From Lingula anatina (Eukaryota > Brachiopoda > Lingulata > Lingulida > Lingulidae), in contig NW_019775655.1 in assembly GCF_001039355.2 (NCBI RefSeq), positions 70,086 through 98,207 on the forward strand: a DNA stretch of 28,122 nt, written 5' to 3'. The position numbers were made by a program, and so were the translations under genes. Positions 10,462 through 20,678 of this stretch are shown piece by piece; the first letter of the stretch is position 1, and each line of letters starts with the position of its first letter. The notes under the pieces were generated by a model. That model saw nothing but the letters and a program-made list of their open reading frames with translations. It ran no database searches and was not told where the DNA came from.

Positions 10462-10462
10462 N
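10462..10462. other. Single-N assembly junction
   Basis: One N separates a 64-bp LTR minisatellite unit from the first unit of an unrelated 70-bp satellite. It probably stands for an unresolved repeat stretch of unknown length. Confidence 0.8.
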
Positions 10463-11223
10463 TCATATTGTCAAGGTACCCCAGACAGGTACATGTACTG
10501 GTACAGGCATGTCATGTCATTTATTGTCATGGTCATATTGTCAAGGTACCCCAGACAGGTACATGTACTGGTACAGGCATGTCATGTCATTTATTGTCAT
10601 GGTCATATTGTCAAGGTACCCCAGACAGGTACATGTACTGGTACAGGCATGTCATGTCATTTATTGTCATGGTCATATTGTCAAGGTACCCCAGACAGGT
10701 ACATGTACTGGTACAGGCATGTCATGTCATTTATTGTCATGGTCATATTGTCAAGGTACCCCAGACAGGTACATGTACTGGTACAGGCATGTCATGTCAT
10801 TTATTGTCATGGTCATATTGTCAAGGTACCCCAGACAGGTACATGTACTGGTACAGGCATGTCATGTCATTTATTGTCATGGTCATATTGTCAAGGTACC
10901 CCAGACAGGTACATGTACTGGTACAGGCATGTCATGTCATTTATTGTCATGGTCATATTGTCAAGGTACCCCAGACAGGTACATGTACTGGTACAGGCAT
11001 GTCATGTCATTTATTGTCATGGTCATATTGTCAAGGTACCCCAGACAGGTACATGTACTGGTACAGGCATGTCATGTCATTTATTGTCATGGTCATATTG
11101 TCAAGGTACCCCAGACAGGTACATGTACTGGTACAGGCATGTCATGTCATTTATTGTCATGGTCATATTGTCAAGGTACCCCAGACAGGTACATGTACTG
11201 GTACAGGAATGTCATGTCATTTA
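10463..11223. repeat. 70-bp tandem satellite, about 10.9 copies
   Basis: Units begin with TCATATTGTCAAGGTACC at 10463, 10533, 10603 and every 70 bp to 11163, with the last unit partial. Copies are virtually identical; the last has one visible change (GGCATG to GGAATG). Each unit holds three GGTAC words, the palindrome GTACATGTAC and a CATGTCATGTCAT run. The plus strand of the unit contains no stop codon in any frame and 70 is not a multiple of three, so three long overlapping ORFs (243-266 codons) result. They are artefacts. Confidence 0.98.
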
Positions 11224-11239
11224 GAAAAGTGATGTGGTC

Positions 11240-11475
11240 CTAGGGACCATTCCCAGACCCTATCGTACTAACTGTGAATCGATCTATCTCCAAGGGGATT
11301 CTCACTAAATTGCAATCAACTTAAGCCATGCCTACTGAACCTGTTAAGGGGTAATTTATTATCATTTAACAGCTTCAGTAGGCATCCCAGACATCTAAGC
11401 CGCTGGAAGCAATTGAGCGAGAAACCCATTGAAGATGAATCAATCATGTTAGATCAATCTAGGTATAGGAACCCA
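11240..11475. mobile_element. Fold-back (palindromic) repeat element, copy 1
   Basis: The left arm up to 11347 (GGATTCTCACTAAATTGCAA ... GCCTACTGAACCTGTTAA) pairs imperfectly with the right arm from 11366 (TTAACAGCTTCAGTAGGCAT ... AATTGAGCGAGAAACCC) around a short centre. No coding capacity is seen. Related arms occur at 11961-12180 and 12735-12850, so this is a dispersed family. The element boundaries are approximate. Confidence 0.65.
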
Positions 11476-11960
11476 GTCTTAATATTTGCTATGGCTACAG
11501 GTTTGATGTACTAATACTATTACTAATAGATAATATTTTTCCTATAACATGAATTAATATTATATGAATCAATATTATAGAACCGTTTTGGGTTTTATGT
11601 AAATAGGATGATGGTTTACTCATACTGCCATTGTTAATGAATGGTTGTGTTCAGTTGATAGATTAAAATATTGAAAGAGCACAGACACAGTAGTATTGAT
11701 GGCTGGTCAGAAAACCAAACCAAACCAAACCAAAAGATTTGGAACAATGGAAAAAAAACATATTTTACTTCTATTATAGACAGACCATACTTGTTGAGGT
11801 GAAAATATCTGATTATTTGAAAAGAACTTTACAATTCATGTGTCACCTCTCTTGCCTATAGATGCCATTGAATCTGCTTCATACAGTGTAGAAGATATTT
11901 GTTTGAGTGTTTATATACAGACATTGTATTTGTGTCGATATATATTCTGATATCTATGGG

Positions 11961-12180
11961 TTCATTCTCACAGACACCATAGATCAACTTAGAGTGATCC
12001 AACTCTGTCCCTGGACTCTCGCCAAGTGCAATCAGCTTAATTGAATGACACGTCTCTGAAGGCATTGAATAGAATACAAAATAGCTGCTGATTATGCAAG
12101 TATGTTGGAAACAAGAGGAGACATGTCATTCACTTAACGCTGTTTGCACTCAGAAAGAGTCCCTGCAAATCTACGATCGA
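11961..12180. mobile_element. Fold-back repeat element, copy 2
   Basis: The left arm contains TGGACTCTCGCCAAGTGCAA and GAATGACACGTCTC (about 12012-12055). The right arm (about 12112-12170) is its imperfect reverse complement, GAGACATGTCATTC ... GCACTCAGAAAGAGTCC. The centre is near 12085. The left arm also resembles copy 1 and the 12735 arm (AGATCAA ... GGATC/GTGATCC). Confidence 0.6.
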
Positions 12181-12734
12181 TGTTTTGTTGATTTTTCATT
12201 TCAGAATTTTTGCACATTTCTTGTGGAAGAAGTGAGCAAAAACCAGAACTTGTGGGTGGTTACTGAGACTCTGGACGCCATCGTTTATCATCTGTACCTG
12301 TTGTCATAGAGATCAGTGTGACAGACATACTCCAGACCATATGGTACCGCAGCTGACAGCTTAGGTAAAACTGCTCCCTGTAATTTTATTTATTTATTCA
12401 TTTATTTATTTTTTTTTTATCAAAACAATTAAAGACCTATAATTAAGCAGTAGTTCCATCATATGCATAGTGAACAATATAAAAAAGCGTCATGTTTTGC
12501 TTACTAAAATGATTCCTGCAGTTGGGTATTTAATATATTCTTTTACAGTGTAATAATATCTTTATTTCAAGACATATTAATCAATTAAAGCAATGGGTAC
12601 CTTCTGATAGAATATTTTGAAATTTTTCCAGATTCATCAACAGAAGCCCACCTTCATATCAGTATGACAGCAAGGACAAATCTGGTTCAGTTCATCAAAT
12701 ACAAGTACTGGCCAGTAGATTAACTTAGACCCCT

Positions 12735-12850
12735 TTCCATACCTAGATCAATCTAGCAGGATCGACCCATCACCAGGGGAATTTTCACTAAATTTGAGTT
12801 CAGATCAAGTAGCTTAGATGTCTGGCACACCTACTGAACTTTACATCAAT
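12735..12850. repeat. Single arm of the same fold-back family
   Basis: CATACCTAGATCAATCTAG, GGGGAATTTTCACTAAATT, GCTTAGATGTCTGG and ACACCTACTGAAC appear in the same order as in the (reverse-complemented) right arm at 11366-11475. No partner arm is evident nearby. Confidence 0.6.
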
Positions 12851-13560
12851 CGAAATCAAGTGAAGTTCAATATGTTTAATTCTGAAAAATAAAAGATAAT
12901 ATACATATCGTAAACTTTGATGTTGTGAAAAACTCAAAAACTGGAATAGGGAAGAAAAGGAAGCCAATGTTCAGATTTACACATCAGATTCTCGGAAAGT
13001 AAATCTACTAATTTCTCAGGTAAAATAATACATTTACAGAAAATAAAAAAATGGAGGGCATCCGTAATCCAGGGACATCGAATTTTTTCTGAACTAAAAA
13101 ATAATGCTTTGATTGTCTTTATATGTATTTATTTTATACAGTAAATACATGTAGCATGCAATAAATTGGCATGGTAGGGTATACGGATATGAATGTATGT
13201 ATGTGTATGTTTTTGAGAAATATGTATGTGAGAAGTGATATGTATAGTATTGTACATTGTAATGTTTATTTTCAGTCTAATTAAAGAAAATATACATACA
13301 ATTTTTAGAGAACGTACGCGTCTGATTCTATTTTGAAATATTTATATACATTTTTAATAATCCTTACATAGAATTACATTGATCATATGTTACTGAACAT
13401 GTCAAACTACTGTCTCTAAGTCGGTCATTGAACTCATCACAGGCATCTGTAAGTAGCAGGCCTAGGGGAACGAGATGTGTAATTTAAATGAATCTGCAGA
13501 TTGTTACTTTTCATGAAATTTGTATTTGCAACGTATTCGAAATGTTTGCAAACACTTGTA
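12851..13560. other. AT-rich sequence without recognisable genes
   Basis: I see only low-complexity AT-rich sequence and TATG/TGTATG-rich patches (13190-13260). Nothing else is supported. Confidence 0.5.
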
Positions 13561-13574
13561 GAAAAGTGTACGGC

Positions 13575-13700
13575 TACCAGGGTGGTATTATTGGGTAGTG
13601 GGTCGAGAGTTCGAGGCCCATCTCGGCATGCCTATGGCTTAAGTGCACGCCTCTGTGGTTTAGGGCCGCAGTGGTCGCCCGCTTCGCGGATTAGATTCCC
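13575..13700 (+). repeat. Possible tRNA-derived SINE remnant
   Basis: Two B-box-like words occur, GAGAGTTCGAGGCCC (about 13605) and GCGGATTAGATTCCCGA (about 13686), each preceded by GG/GTGG-containing A-box-like sequence, in a locally GC-richer patch. No clear poly(A) tail or target duplication is seen. The overlapping short ORFs on both strands look incidental. Confidence 0.3.
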
Positions 13701-14407
13701 GACACATTTGGAAAACATGACACTGAGTTCTGTCTTGAGAAATGTACTATTCTTTACATCAGCTACTTTCCAGCTTACGACAGCTGTGGACAATATGTCT
13801 ATCAATAAATTACTGAGATCTCTAACAGTAGGGCCGTTCAATGAATTTTGTTTTGGTCATTTCCTAAAAGTCCAGCTTAGGGCGTTTAATGTTTATCTTG
13901 TTTTTTTTTCTTTCTAACTAGGGAAATAAGATAAAAGTTAATTCAGCCAATAAAAATATTGAAATATAAATATCGGAAATTGTTTTCATTTGAGACATAA
14001 AACTATTGTATTGGAATAAAGTACTTATTAAAATGCTTCATTTATTGTGAGTAAAAGTCAAGTGCTGGCTTCTTGTCTGACGTCCCAAATGCCTTTGAAT
14101 AAGAATCGCTGTTGTTATTGTGCTTTTTCAAACTTTTAAACTAAAAGAGTCCCATTGGTTATACGTATTTTCGTTACCTGTGAAAGCCACTTTTTATTTC
14201 CCCGAGATGCATGAAATGTTTATATCATTTATAATGATCTGTGAAGACCCCCCTTCCCGTGACTCGTGAATGTGCCTTTTTATTCTTTCCCCTTTGTGAA
14301 ACGAAGTATTATACTCGGTGATTCGTGATTATCAGGATTTTCGATTTGCATTATCAGTGAGATATGATTTAAGTTTTATTTACTGTGATTTGTAAATGAC
14401 TGATTTT

Positions 14408-14435
14408 AATAATAATAATAATAATAATAATAATA
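14408..14435. repeat. (AAT)n microsatellite, 3' tail of a LINE
   Basis: About nine AAT repeats sit directly at the 3' end (minus strand) of the LINE fragment. Short microsatellite tails of this kind are typical of L2/CR1-type LINEs. Confidence 0.85.
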
Positions 14436-14890
14436 CATTTCTTTAAACCGAGCTACACTTGCGTCTCAGCGCAGTTAACACTTACATATAAAAACTAAAA
14501 CTACAAAGATTAATTAAAAACTAACATAGAAGTATTTAAAACTAAGATATCAAAGTTAACCAATATATTCCTTAAATACAGAGGCGTTTAATTCTTTTTA
14601 AAATAGTAACATTTGTTAAGTACGTTAGTAAAATTGGACCATAAAATTGGTGCAGCAATCTCAAAACTCCATACGTTTTTAAAGTCTTTTTGGTATCGCT
14701 TCGCTTGAGTTGAAATTGACCACTGGAACGAAGAGTTCTAAGATGAATTGAAAGTTCTATTATATTGTTCACATAAAATGGACAGTCGCCCTTTAAAATT
14801 ATTCAGTGTGACATGACAATTATATAAAAGTCAGGAGTAAAATCTTATAAACTATTCTTTGAGAGACTGGTAACCAATGAAGATCGCGGA
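14436..14890 (-). pseudogene. LINE (L2/CR1-like) reverse transcriptase C-terminus and 3' UTR
   Basis: The minus strand encodes LHWLPVSQRIVYKILLLTF (about 14885-14825), the standard C-terminal motif of CR1/L2-group reverse transcriptases. After a disrupted stretch comes NIIELSIHLRTLRSSGQ and KTYG (14772-14572), matching the family's downstream TRxLRSS...YG region. A short 3' UTR and the (AAT)n tail follow. Internal stops show that it is a dead copy. It probably belongs with the RT fragment at 15070-15265, separated by a C-rich repeat and a gap. Confidence 0.75.
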
Positions 14891-14899
14891 AAACTAAGA

Positions 14900-14965
14900 C
14901 AATTCCCCCCCGGACAATTCCTCCCCAGGACAATTCCCCCCCGGACGATTCCCCCCCCCCCCCCA
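14900..14965. repeat. C-rich minisatellite running into a gap
   Basis: Repeated CCGGACAATTCCCCCCC-like units (about 17-22 bases) end in a run of C, followed by 25 N at 14966-14990. Confidence 0.85.
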
Positions 14966-14990
14966 NNNNNNNNNNNNNNNNNNNNNNNNN
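14966..14990. other. Assembly gap (25 N)
   Basis: Unresolved bases after a poly-C run. The gap lies between two parts of the LINE remnant. Confidence 0.95.
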
Positions 14991-15069
14991 CCAAGAAATA
15001 TATATTTATATACATATATAAAGTAGAAAGTGTAAAGTTTAAAACATTTCATCCATTTTATTAATATTT

Positions 15070-15265
15070 TTAGTGATCTGTTTGCTTGCTCTCAATAAGG
15101 TGAAGAATCTTAGAAATTCGTTGCAGACTAAAATATGATGATTTGCACACTTTGTTCATGTGTGATGTCATGTCACATTTGTTGTTGAAAATTACACCCA
15201 GGTTTCTAACTTCTTTGCTTGGAGTCTCCAACACAAGTAAAGTGTGTCCCTCAGCAAGGTGAAAC
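15070..15265 (-). pseudogene. LINE reverse transcriptase fragment
   Basis: The minus strand, in one frame from about 15262 to the TAA at 15072-15070, reads through EVRNLGVIFNNKCDMTSHMN and KVCKSSYFSLQRISKI. This is the conserved V.NLGVIFD...H...VCKS..F.LR.I..I block near the C-terminal side of the RT domain in L2/CR1/jockey-group LINEs. A TAG lies just upstream. Roughly 65 residues that normally separate this block from LHWLPV are missing or replaced by the C-rich repeat and gap. Confidence 0.75.
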
Positions 15266-16534
15266 TACAGAGCTATACTGGCGCAGAGCAGACTTGCAAT
15301 TTTTGGGGATTTCAAACTCTTTCCTTTGCTCTCAGTCTTCTAAACATCTAAACTGAACAGTCTCCAACCACGAGTGTAGCGTGGATTTATTTTAATAATA
15401 AAAAAAATCTGCCTGCTGGTATAGAAATGTAAGACCGAGACTTTAAACTTAAACACGGAGCACCCAAAACTGTAAAAAAATATCTGTTTATTGCACATGT
15501 CTATACACTGTATTTACTCATTAATGACGTCCAGAGGTTGTCGCGGTAAACAAATACACTGCTTCATTTATAAATAACGACACTGACTATATTTCTGAAT
15601 TTAAAGTAAAACAAGAAAAGTATAAAAATGGAGTAAACATTTGAGTTTTTCTATAAACATCGCTAAATGTACCCAATGCCCAGCAAATGTCAAAATTGTA
15701 TAAGGTTTTACTTTTAATTCCCTGTTTATATTTGAATATGAATAAGCTTTAATTATTATCGTGTAAAGCTCTCTTTTGGAAGAAAATAAGGAAAAGTCTT
15801 CAAACTGTCTTAATTGATGTAAAAGTCTAAGTCACCGCTGTAATCATATCCAATTCGTAAATATCCCTCTCATGCGGAAAGTGGGTGTGCCGCTTATTTC
15901 CCTTTATAGCCAAAATCGAATTCTCCTAGTGGAGCGACTCATCGTGGCATATTTAACCTCGGCCTCGGGCTGATCACTTGCCATATCGAATTCCACAAGA
16001 ATTTCAGGGGTGATATTCTTTGTGATCGTGTACTCAACCAACTCCACACAGTCTCACCACAGCGTTGTGCGGAACTCATGGCACACTAACGAAGGTAAAT
16101 GATGTAATTTAAAATCTGGTGGAACTTAATTATATAAAACATATTTTTGGAAACAAGCAAACAAGTAAACAAAAAATATAAATAAATATATATATGATAC
16201 ATATAAATATATAAATAAAAAGAATGAAAGAAAGATAAGAAATTAAAAAATGAAAAAGAAAAATACTGCAAATGGGGTGAAAATTATTTCCTACCTGCAA
16301 TTTCACAAAAGTCAATTATTATAAACAGAATGTGACTAAAATATGCTGATCACATTAAGTCTTTAGGTTCTTATATATACATTTTTTTTTTTTCACTCAG
16401 GTAGCTGACGCCGGAATAGTTCTTTTACCTCCTCTCGCCTATATTTTAATTTACTTATTTAAATAATCCCAGGGACAGTCCGCCCTCTACGGCGTATTCA
16501 TTGTTAGACAGCTATACTTGATAACCAGTATGAT
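15266..16534. other. Mostly AT-rich, with a GC-richer exon-like patch at 15904-16083
   Basis: Most of this stretch is AT-rich without genes. At 15904-16083 the minus strand has a 60-codon frame (ending TAA 15906-15904) interrupted by one TGA at 16056-16054. It contains EYTITKNITPEILVEF and EAEVKYATMSRSTRR, which look protein-like. The plus strand is also open over most of it. No splice model or start codon supports an exon, so it may be a relic. Confidence 0.25.
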
Positions 16535-16850
16535 GATTGACGTCTGATTATATACCTGCCAATCAAGCCATCCACTTTTAATAGCTTTGATTGGCACCTC
16601 TCAATCACAGGAAGTAAAAGCTCCTTTGCAGGATGATTGTGATTGACGTTCGTTAAACTATCCGTCAATCAAGCTGTCAATTTTGACAGCTTTGATTGAC
16701 ACCTATCAATCACAGGCGATAAAAGTTCTTTGGCGGTATGGATGTGATTGACGTATGTTTACTTTACCGACAATCAAACTGTCAAATTTGACAGCTTTGA
16801 TTGGTATCTATCAATCACAAGATGTTAGAGTTCTTTTATTCTACAAAGAA
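16535..16850. repeat. Three ~105-bp tandem units with central palindromes
   Basis: Units begin with GATTGACG at 16535, 16641 and 16746 and end with TATCAATCAC plus an AAAAGTTCTTT-like segment. Each has a central inverted repeat: 16664-16680 with 16683-16700 and 16771-16786 with 16787-16803 are near perfect (CAATCAAGCTGTCAA / TTGACAGCTTTGATTG), and the one in unit 1 is decayed. The words TGATTGAC, CTGTCAA, TGACAG and ATCAATCA recur; they resemble PBX/MEIS-type homeodomain sites, but the palindrome could equally be a transposon-derived structure. Confidence 0.8.
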
Positions 16851-17698
16851 ATTGTAGGAGCCGTCCGCACTAGACAGATTCCCCCGGAACTGAAATTTTT
16901 AAAGTAAGGTTTATACAAAGGAAAGAAAAGCAGGCAAATCTCATATAGTGTCATGTGCTCTCCTTGAGGGAACAAAAGAAAAATATATGTAGTTCATACA
17001 TAAGCCAGTATATAACAAAAATAGAAAAAAATGAAAACAGTCACAACTATAATAGCCAACTAAATAAATGAATAAAGGGACAAGGAAATATATCGAAAGA
17101 ATTATTTACTCACCAAAATGCGTGAATTAAGAATAAATAATAATAACCGTGAGGCTTTTTTTTTTTGCTAATTCTAAAACTTACTGGAGTGATTCATTTT
17201 ATGAAAAATACAGTCCATGTTCGAATTGCAGATATATTTTGTCTTTTTTCCTTATATTCCCCCACTTTTTCACTTTTCTGTTATACATTATAATATAAGA
17301 CTTGTTAACGCAATAAATGGAAAACCCCGTGACTTATCATACTGAAATTTACAGAATCGCTGTTTAGCATGAGTATTAGAATACAACCCAAGGGCAAATG
17401 TCAGCTTTATAACATTTTTGGCGAAGGTTTTACCATGCTCCCCTTTCCTTCAATGAAATGTGTCGTCTCTCCTGACGCTCTGCTTTCCATTGTTGTTATA
17501 GCTATAGCTTGCTTGAGTCCGTCTTAACACTTTCTTGCAAAAATAATTTGTAATTTAGAATATACATGCATATTCTGGCGTTAAAGAGTCTAGATATGAT
17601 TTGAGTCGCTACGAGAGAAAATAATAAAGCTTGATAAAAGTATTGAGCAAATAGGCCCATGATCATTAATATAAAGCGTTTATATAAATATGTAAAAA

Positions 17699-17783
17699 TT
17701 AACAAATAATTAGCTTAAGTTGTTTTGGCTTCTCGATCCTAGACAGCGTCTCGACGTGAATTCCAAGAGAAAAAATGTATCGC
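17699..17783 (-). CDS. Weak candidate third exon of the unidentified gene at 19596
   Basis: A CTGCAG acceptor at 17784 is followed by a frame that fits the 2-nt carry-over from exon 2. It encodes about 28 residues including YIFSLGIHVETLSRIEKPKQ and ends at TAA (17701-17699). The phase match has a one-in-three chance of being accidental, the polypyrimidine tract is weak, and no AATAAA follows. Treat as tentative. Confidence 0.22.
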
Positions 17784-18594
17784 CTGCAGGGACCTCAAAT
17801 ACGGTTACCACTGTTACATGGTACTCTTTTTTCATATAAATGAAATTCATGACATTTGGACACTTTTGAAATAAGTGCATTCAGTACAAAAAGTTCCGAG
17901 CATTTAAAAAAATTATTATGAGACTCCGAAGAAATTATAGGAAAAATGATCATATCAGCGCCTTTTATTATTCATCTGTCTTCACTAGCACAATGTGATT
18001 GAATTCATGGACAACGTCACAATCATGTTGAGAAAGACTCGGAGGTCAAATACTGTAGAATTAACCCTGTTGTAACTCAACTTCCTCTATTCTCCCGGAC
18101 CCCATTACATACCTGTCAACATTGACACCACCTACCTACGTCCCCACCCCGACACACACACACACACANTCTTTGCTTGAATTCTCATTTGCTTTGTTCC
18201 TCTCAAACCTGTTTTTAAGGAAAAAATACAACTCAGATTAAAACTTATGAATTTTAACAATAATTATAATTATCAGTATAATTTTAATTTTAAAATCATT
18301 AAAAACCAAGTAGACTTTACAATGTGAAACCAGTTTAAAATAATAAAGCAAGACGTAAAACCACAGGTAAAATTAAAATACAATAGGACATTAAAACAGT
18401 TTCACAACATTTTACAAAAAGAGACATTAAAGGCCTTTTTAAAAATCATTTTTCAAATTTATTCTGTTCTTAAAGCAACCAATTTACTCCAATTACACTG
18501 AAGTAAACACCTGATATAAAATTAATGTTGATCACAGAATATGTGGTAGTGAAATGGGAAGATCACAAGATTAACAAAAAGAAAATAAACAAAC
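17784..18594. other. AT-rich sequence, probably intronic
   Basis: No exon is seen within it. A (CA)n run at 18154-18169 ends in a single N (18170). A ~60-bp segment at 17979-18040 is similar to 20186-20248. Confidence 0.4.
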
Positions 18595-19596
18595 CTGAAG
18601 TCCTGTCCTTTCAATATGTCCACAATGTGGTTATAGAGGAGAATCTTGCCATTTGCAGCAGCACTCTCACCAATACTTCCAGCATAGTCGGGATACATCA
18701 TCTGTTGTTGGGCTAGGTCCTTGGCTGCCATCATCATCACCTTAAAGGTAAAAATTATATGTAATAATATATTTCATATTTCAAATCTATACAATAACTG
18801 AAGGGACAAATTCCACTACACGGATAAAAAATGCATATTCAACAAATTGGATAATCCATTCATAAGAACCAAAAAACAATCTCTTTTGTTAAAATCAGCA
18901 TGTATGCCCAGGTATAAGCAAAGAATGCTCTAAATAAAAACTCTGGATGAGCCCTGGATATAAAACAAACTGACTTTGTTGGAAGTTTGTCATGATATCA
19001 TTGCACACAAATCACTATCAAATTTGTAAATAACTGACAGACAGTTATTTCTAAGTGTATTAAATAATGATATAAATAATATAACAGTAATTTTATCCAT
19101 AATTGCAACGTTATATAATAATAGAAATGACGGCAAAAATATATGTACTATATTGTTCAACCACGTACTGTACTGTACATGTACATGGCTGCATGCCTTC
19201 CCACGCTATTTCTAAACAACTCAAATTTACCTGAAAAGCCGACTTTGGAGGGGGACTGCCTGCCTCGGTCGTTGCCGCTTTGTCAACTTCAACTCGCACG
19301 AAGCAGCCAAACTGTCGGGTGGCCTGTCCGACCTTAAGTCCACCGAATACTTCGACGCCCTTGTCGACCCTGCTTTCGCTACAGAAAAACCTTGCATGTG
19401 CTGCTTTGGAGAGAATGTCATTAAAATTTTCCGGGCGATAATCGCTGGCTGTCGCAAGCCTTTCATACAGTTGTAGAAAGGTGATATCTTCCCCTCCAAT
19501 TTCAATCGCATACCAATCTAAAACGACGCCACCCGTCTTCTTTACGACTTTTATTGTCGTGTAATTTGACAGAAGAGAAGAACTTGAAGTGGCCAT
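18595..19596 (-). CDS. Unidentified protein gene, first two coding exons
   Basis: Exon 1 is 19596-19231 (122 codons, starting MATSSSSLL), ending CAG|GTAAAT. Exon 2 is 18740-18595, after acceptor CCTTTAAG and ending CAG|GTTTGT (48 codons plus 2 nt). The splice is in phase 0. Exon 1 encodes an Ile/Val-Lys stretch, VVLDWYAIEIGGEDITFLQL, then SRVDKGVEVFGGLKVGQATR and a Cys-Phe-Val-Arg strand. Exon 2 encodes AAKDLAQQQMMYPDYAG and ILLYNHIVDILKG. There is no signal peptide or membrane segment, so it is probably intracellular. Exon 1 is far more GC-rich than its surroundings, and an NRF-1-type site lies just upstream, both supporting a real gene. I cannot name the family. The 3' end is uncertain. A second ATG 8 bases upstream of the start is out of frame. 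Confidence 0.75.
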
Positions 19597-19614
19597 ATTT
19601 CCATGTGGCGATAA

Positions 19615-19626
19615 TGCGCATGCGCA
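19615..19626. promoter_or_regulatory. NRF-1-type binding site (TGCGCATGCGCA)
   Basis: A perfect 12-base palindrome matching the NRF-1 consensus YGCGCAYGCGCR lies 19 bases upstream of the start codon of the gene at 19596. Such sites mark TATA-less housekeeping promoters in animals, which suggests a short 5' UTR and broad expression. Confidence 0.65.
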
Positions 19627-19678
19627 GAAAGTTCATTTTACGGCAAATTCGTTTGCGACAACCGACTTCGTTGGGGGA

Positions 19679-19699
19679 TTTTTTTTTTTTTTTTTTTTT
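19679..19699. repeat. Poly-T run (21 bases)
   Basis: Homopolymer about 80 bases upstream of the unidentified gene's start codon; poly-A on the gene strand. Confidence 0.95.
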
Positions 19700-19839
19700 G
19701 GAGAACGGACGAAAATCGGTGCGCGCGCAGGATGTCATCCATAAAATTAAAAAAGTGTGGCCTTACAGTGAGCACTGCGTTTTTAGTGACTCTTTCTCAA
19801 TAGACGTCATCTTTAAAGTTCATCTTTGTTAATTACTAT

Positions 19840-20678
19840 AGTTGAAACATACGGTAGTTATATAAGTAAAAAAAAAGATGAATCTCTACATTTTTTAGAG
19901 ACAAAAGTCGTAAACTTTGTATAACCTGGTATGTTAAAGTTAAAGGACACCGGTTAACACCCGAACGCACTCAAAACTCAATTTCCCCGACTCTCCCAAA
20001 CCTTTTATACTATCTAATCATCATACCCTCCCCCATCACTTTTGTGCCGTTTCATTTCACCATATTTCCTTTTAATCTAACTATCTCTACTGAATGGTTT
20101 GTCCATATATAATTTAAACTAAAATAGCATAAAATAACTTATTAGTTCATTTCTTTTTTAACATTTCATCCCCCTCCCCGTTATGTCTTCACTAACACAA
20201 TTGGCTGATATTTGTAGAGTCCGTCACAATCATGGTTGAGACAGCATCAAAATCAACACACCGCAGCCTGTGGCTACCCTCTACCAGGGCCATAGATTGA
20301 TTTTTCTCTAGATAATTAAAGATGTGTGTCAGGTTAAATAGATGGCTAATCTCTGTCCACAAAATCTCTGTCCAAAAAATGTCCACAGCACAATAACTGC
20401 GGCCTTGGTAGATGGAAGACTATGGCTCAGTTCCCATATTTTAATACTGAGGTTGCTCATTTGAAATGTCTTCACGGTGACAGAGAACATATTTTATGTT
20501 AGCAAGGAAGATTAAGAGGTTAAAAACGAGCGAGAGAGGCAGGGGGAGAGAAAAAAGTTAAAACAGGTTTATCCGAGACATTAATAAAATCGAAAAACAA
20601 ATTAATTCAATTATAAGCAGGAACATCTTTACGGATGATTGAATTGCACACATATCTTAGAACGTATGTCGGAGATTG
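19840..20678. other. Intergenic sequence
   Basis: AT-rich, with no supported gene. The segment 20186-20248 (CTTCACTAACACAATTGG ... GTCACAATCATGGTTGAGA) is a diverged duplicate of 17979-18040. Confidence 0.45.

Noticed and set aside
10463-11223. CRISPR-like regular repeat
   Set aside because: Units are directly head-to-tail with no unique spacers, and the context is eukaryotic.
10432-11243. Three overlapping forward ORFs of 243-266 codons
   Set aside because: Produced by a stop-free 70-bp satellite whose length is not a multiple of three; they have no independent coding signal.
16086-16315. Hydrophobic, Phe/Tyr-rich minus-strand ORFs
   Set aside because: AT-rich low-complexity sequence gives such residues by composition; no start context or splice support.
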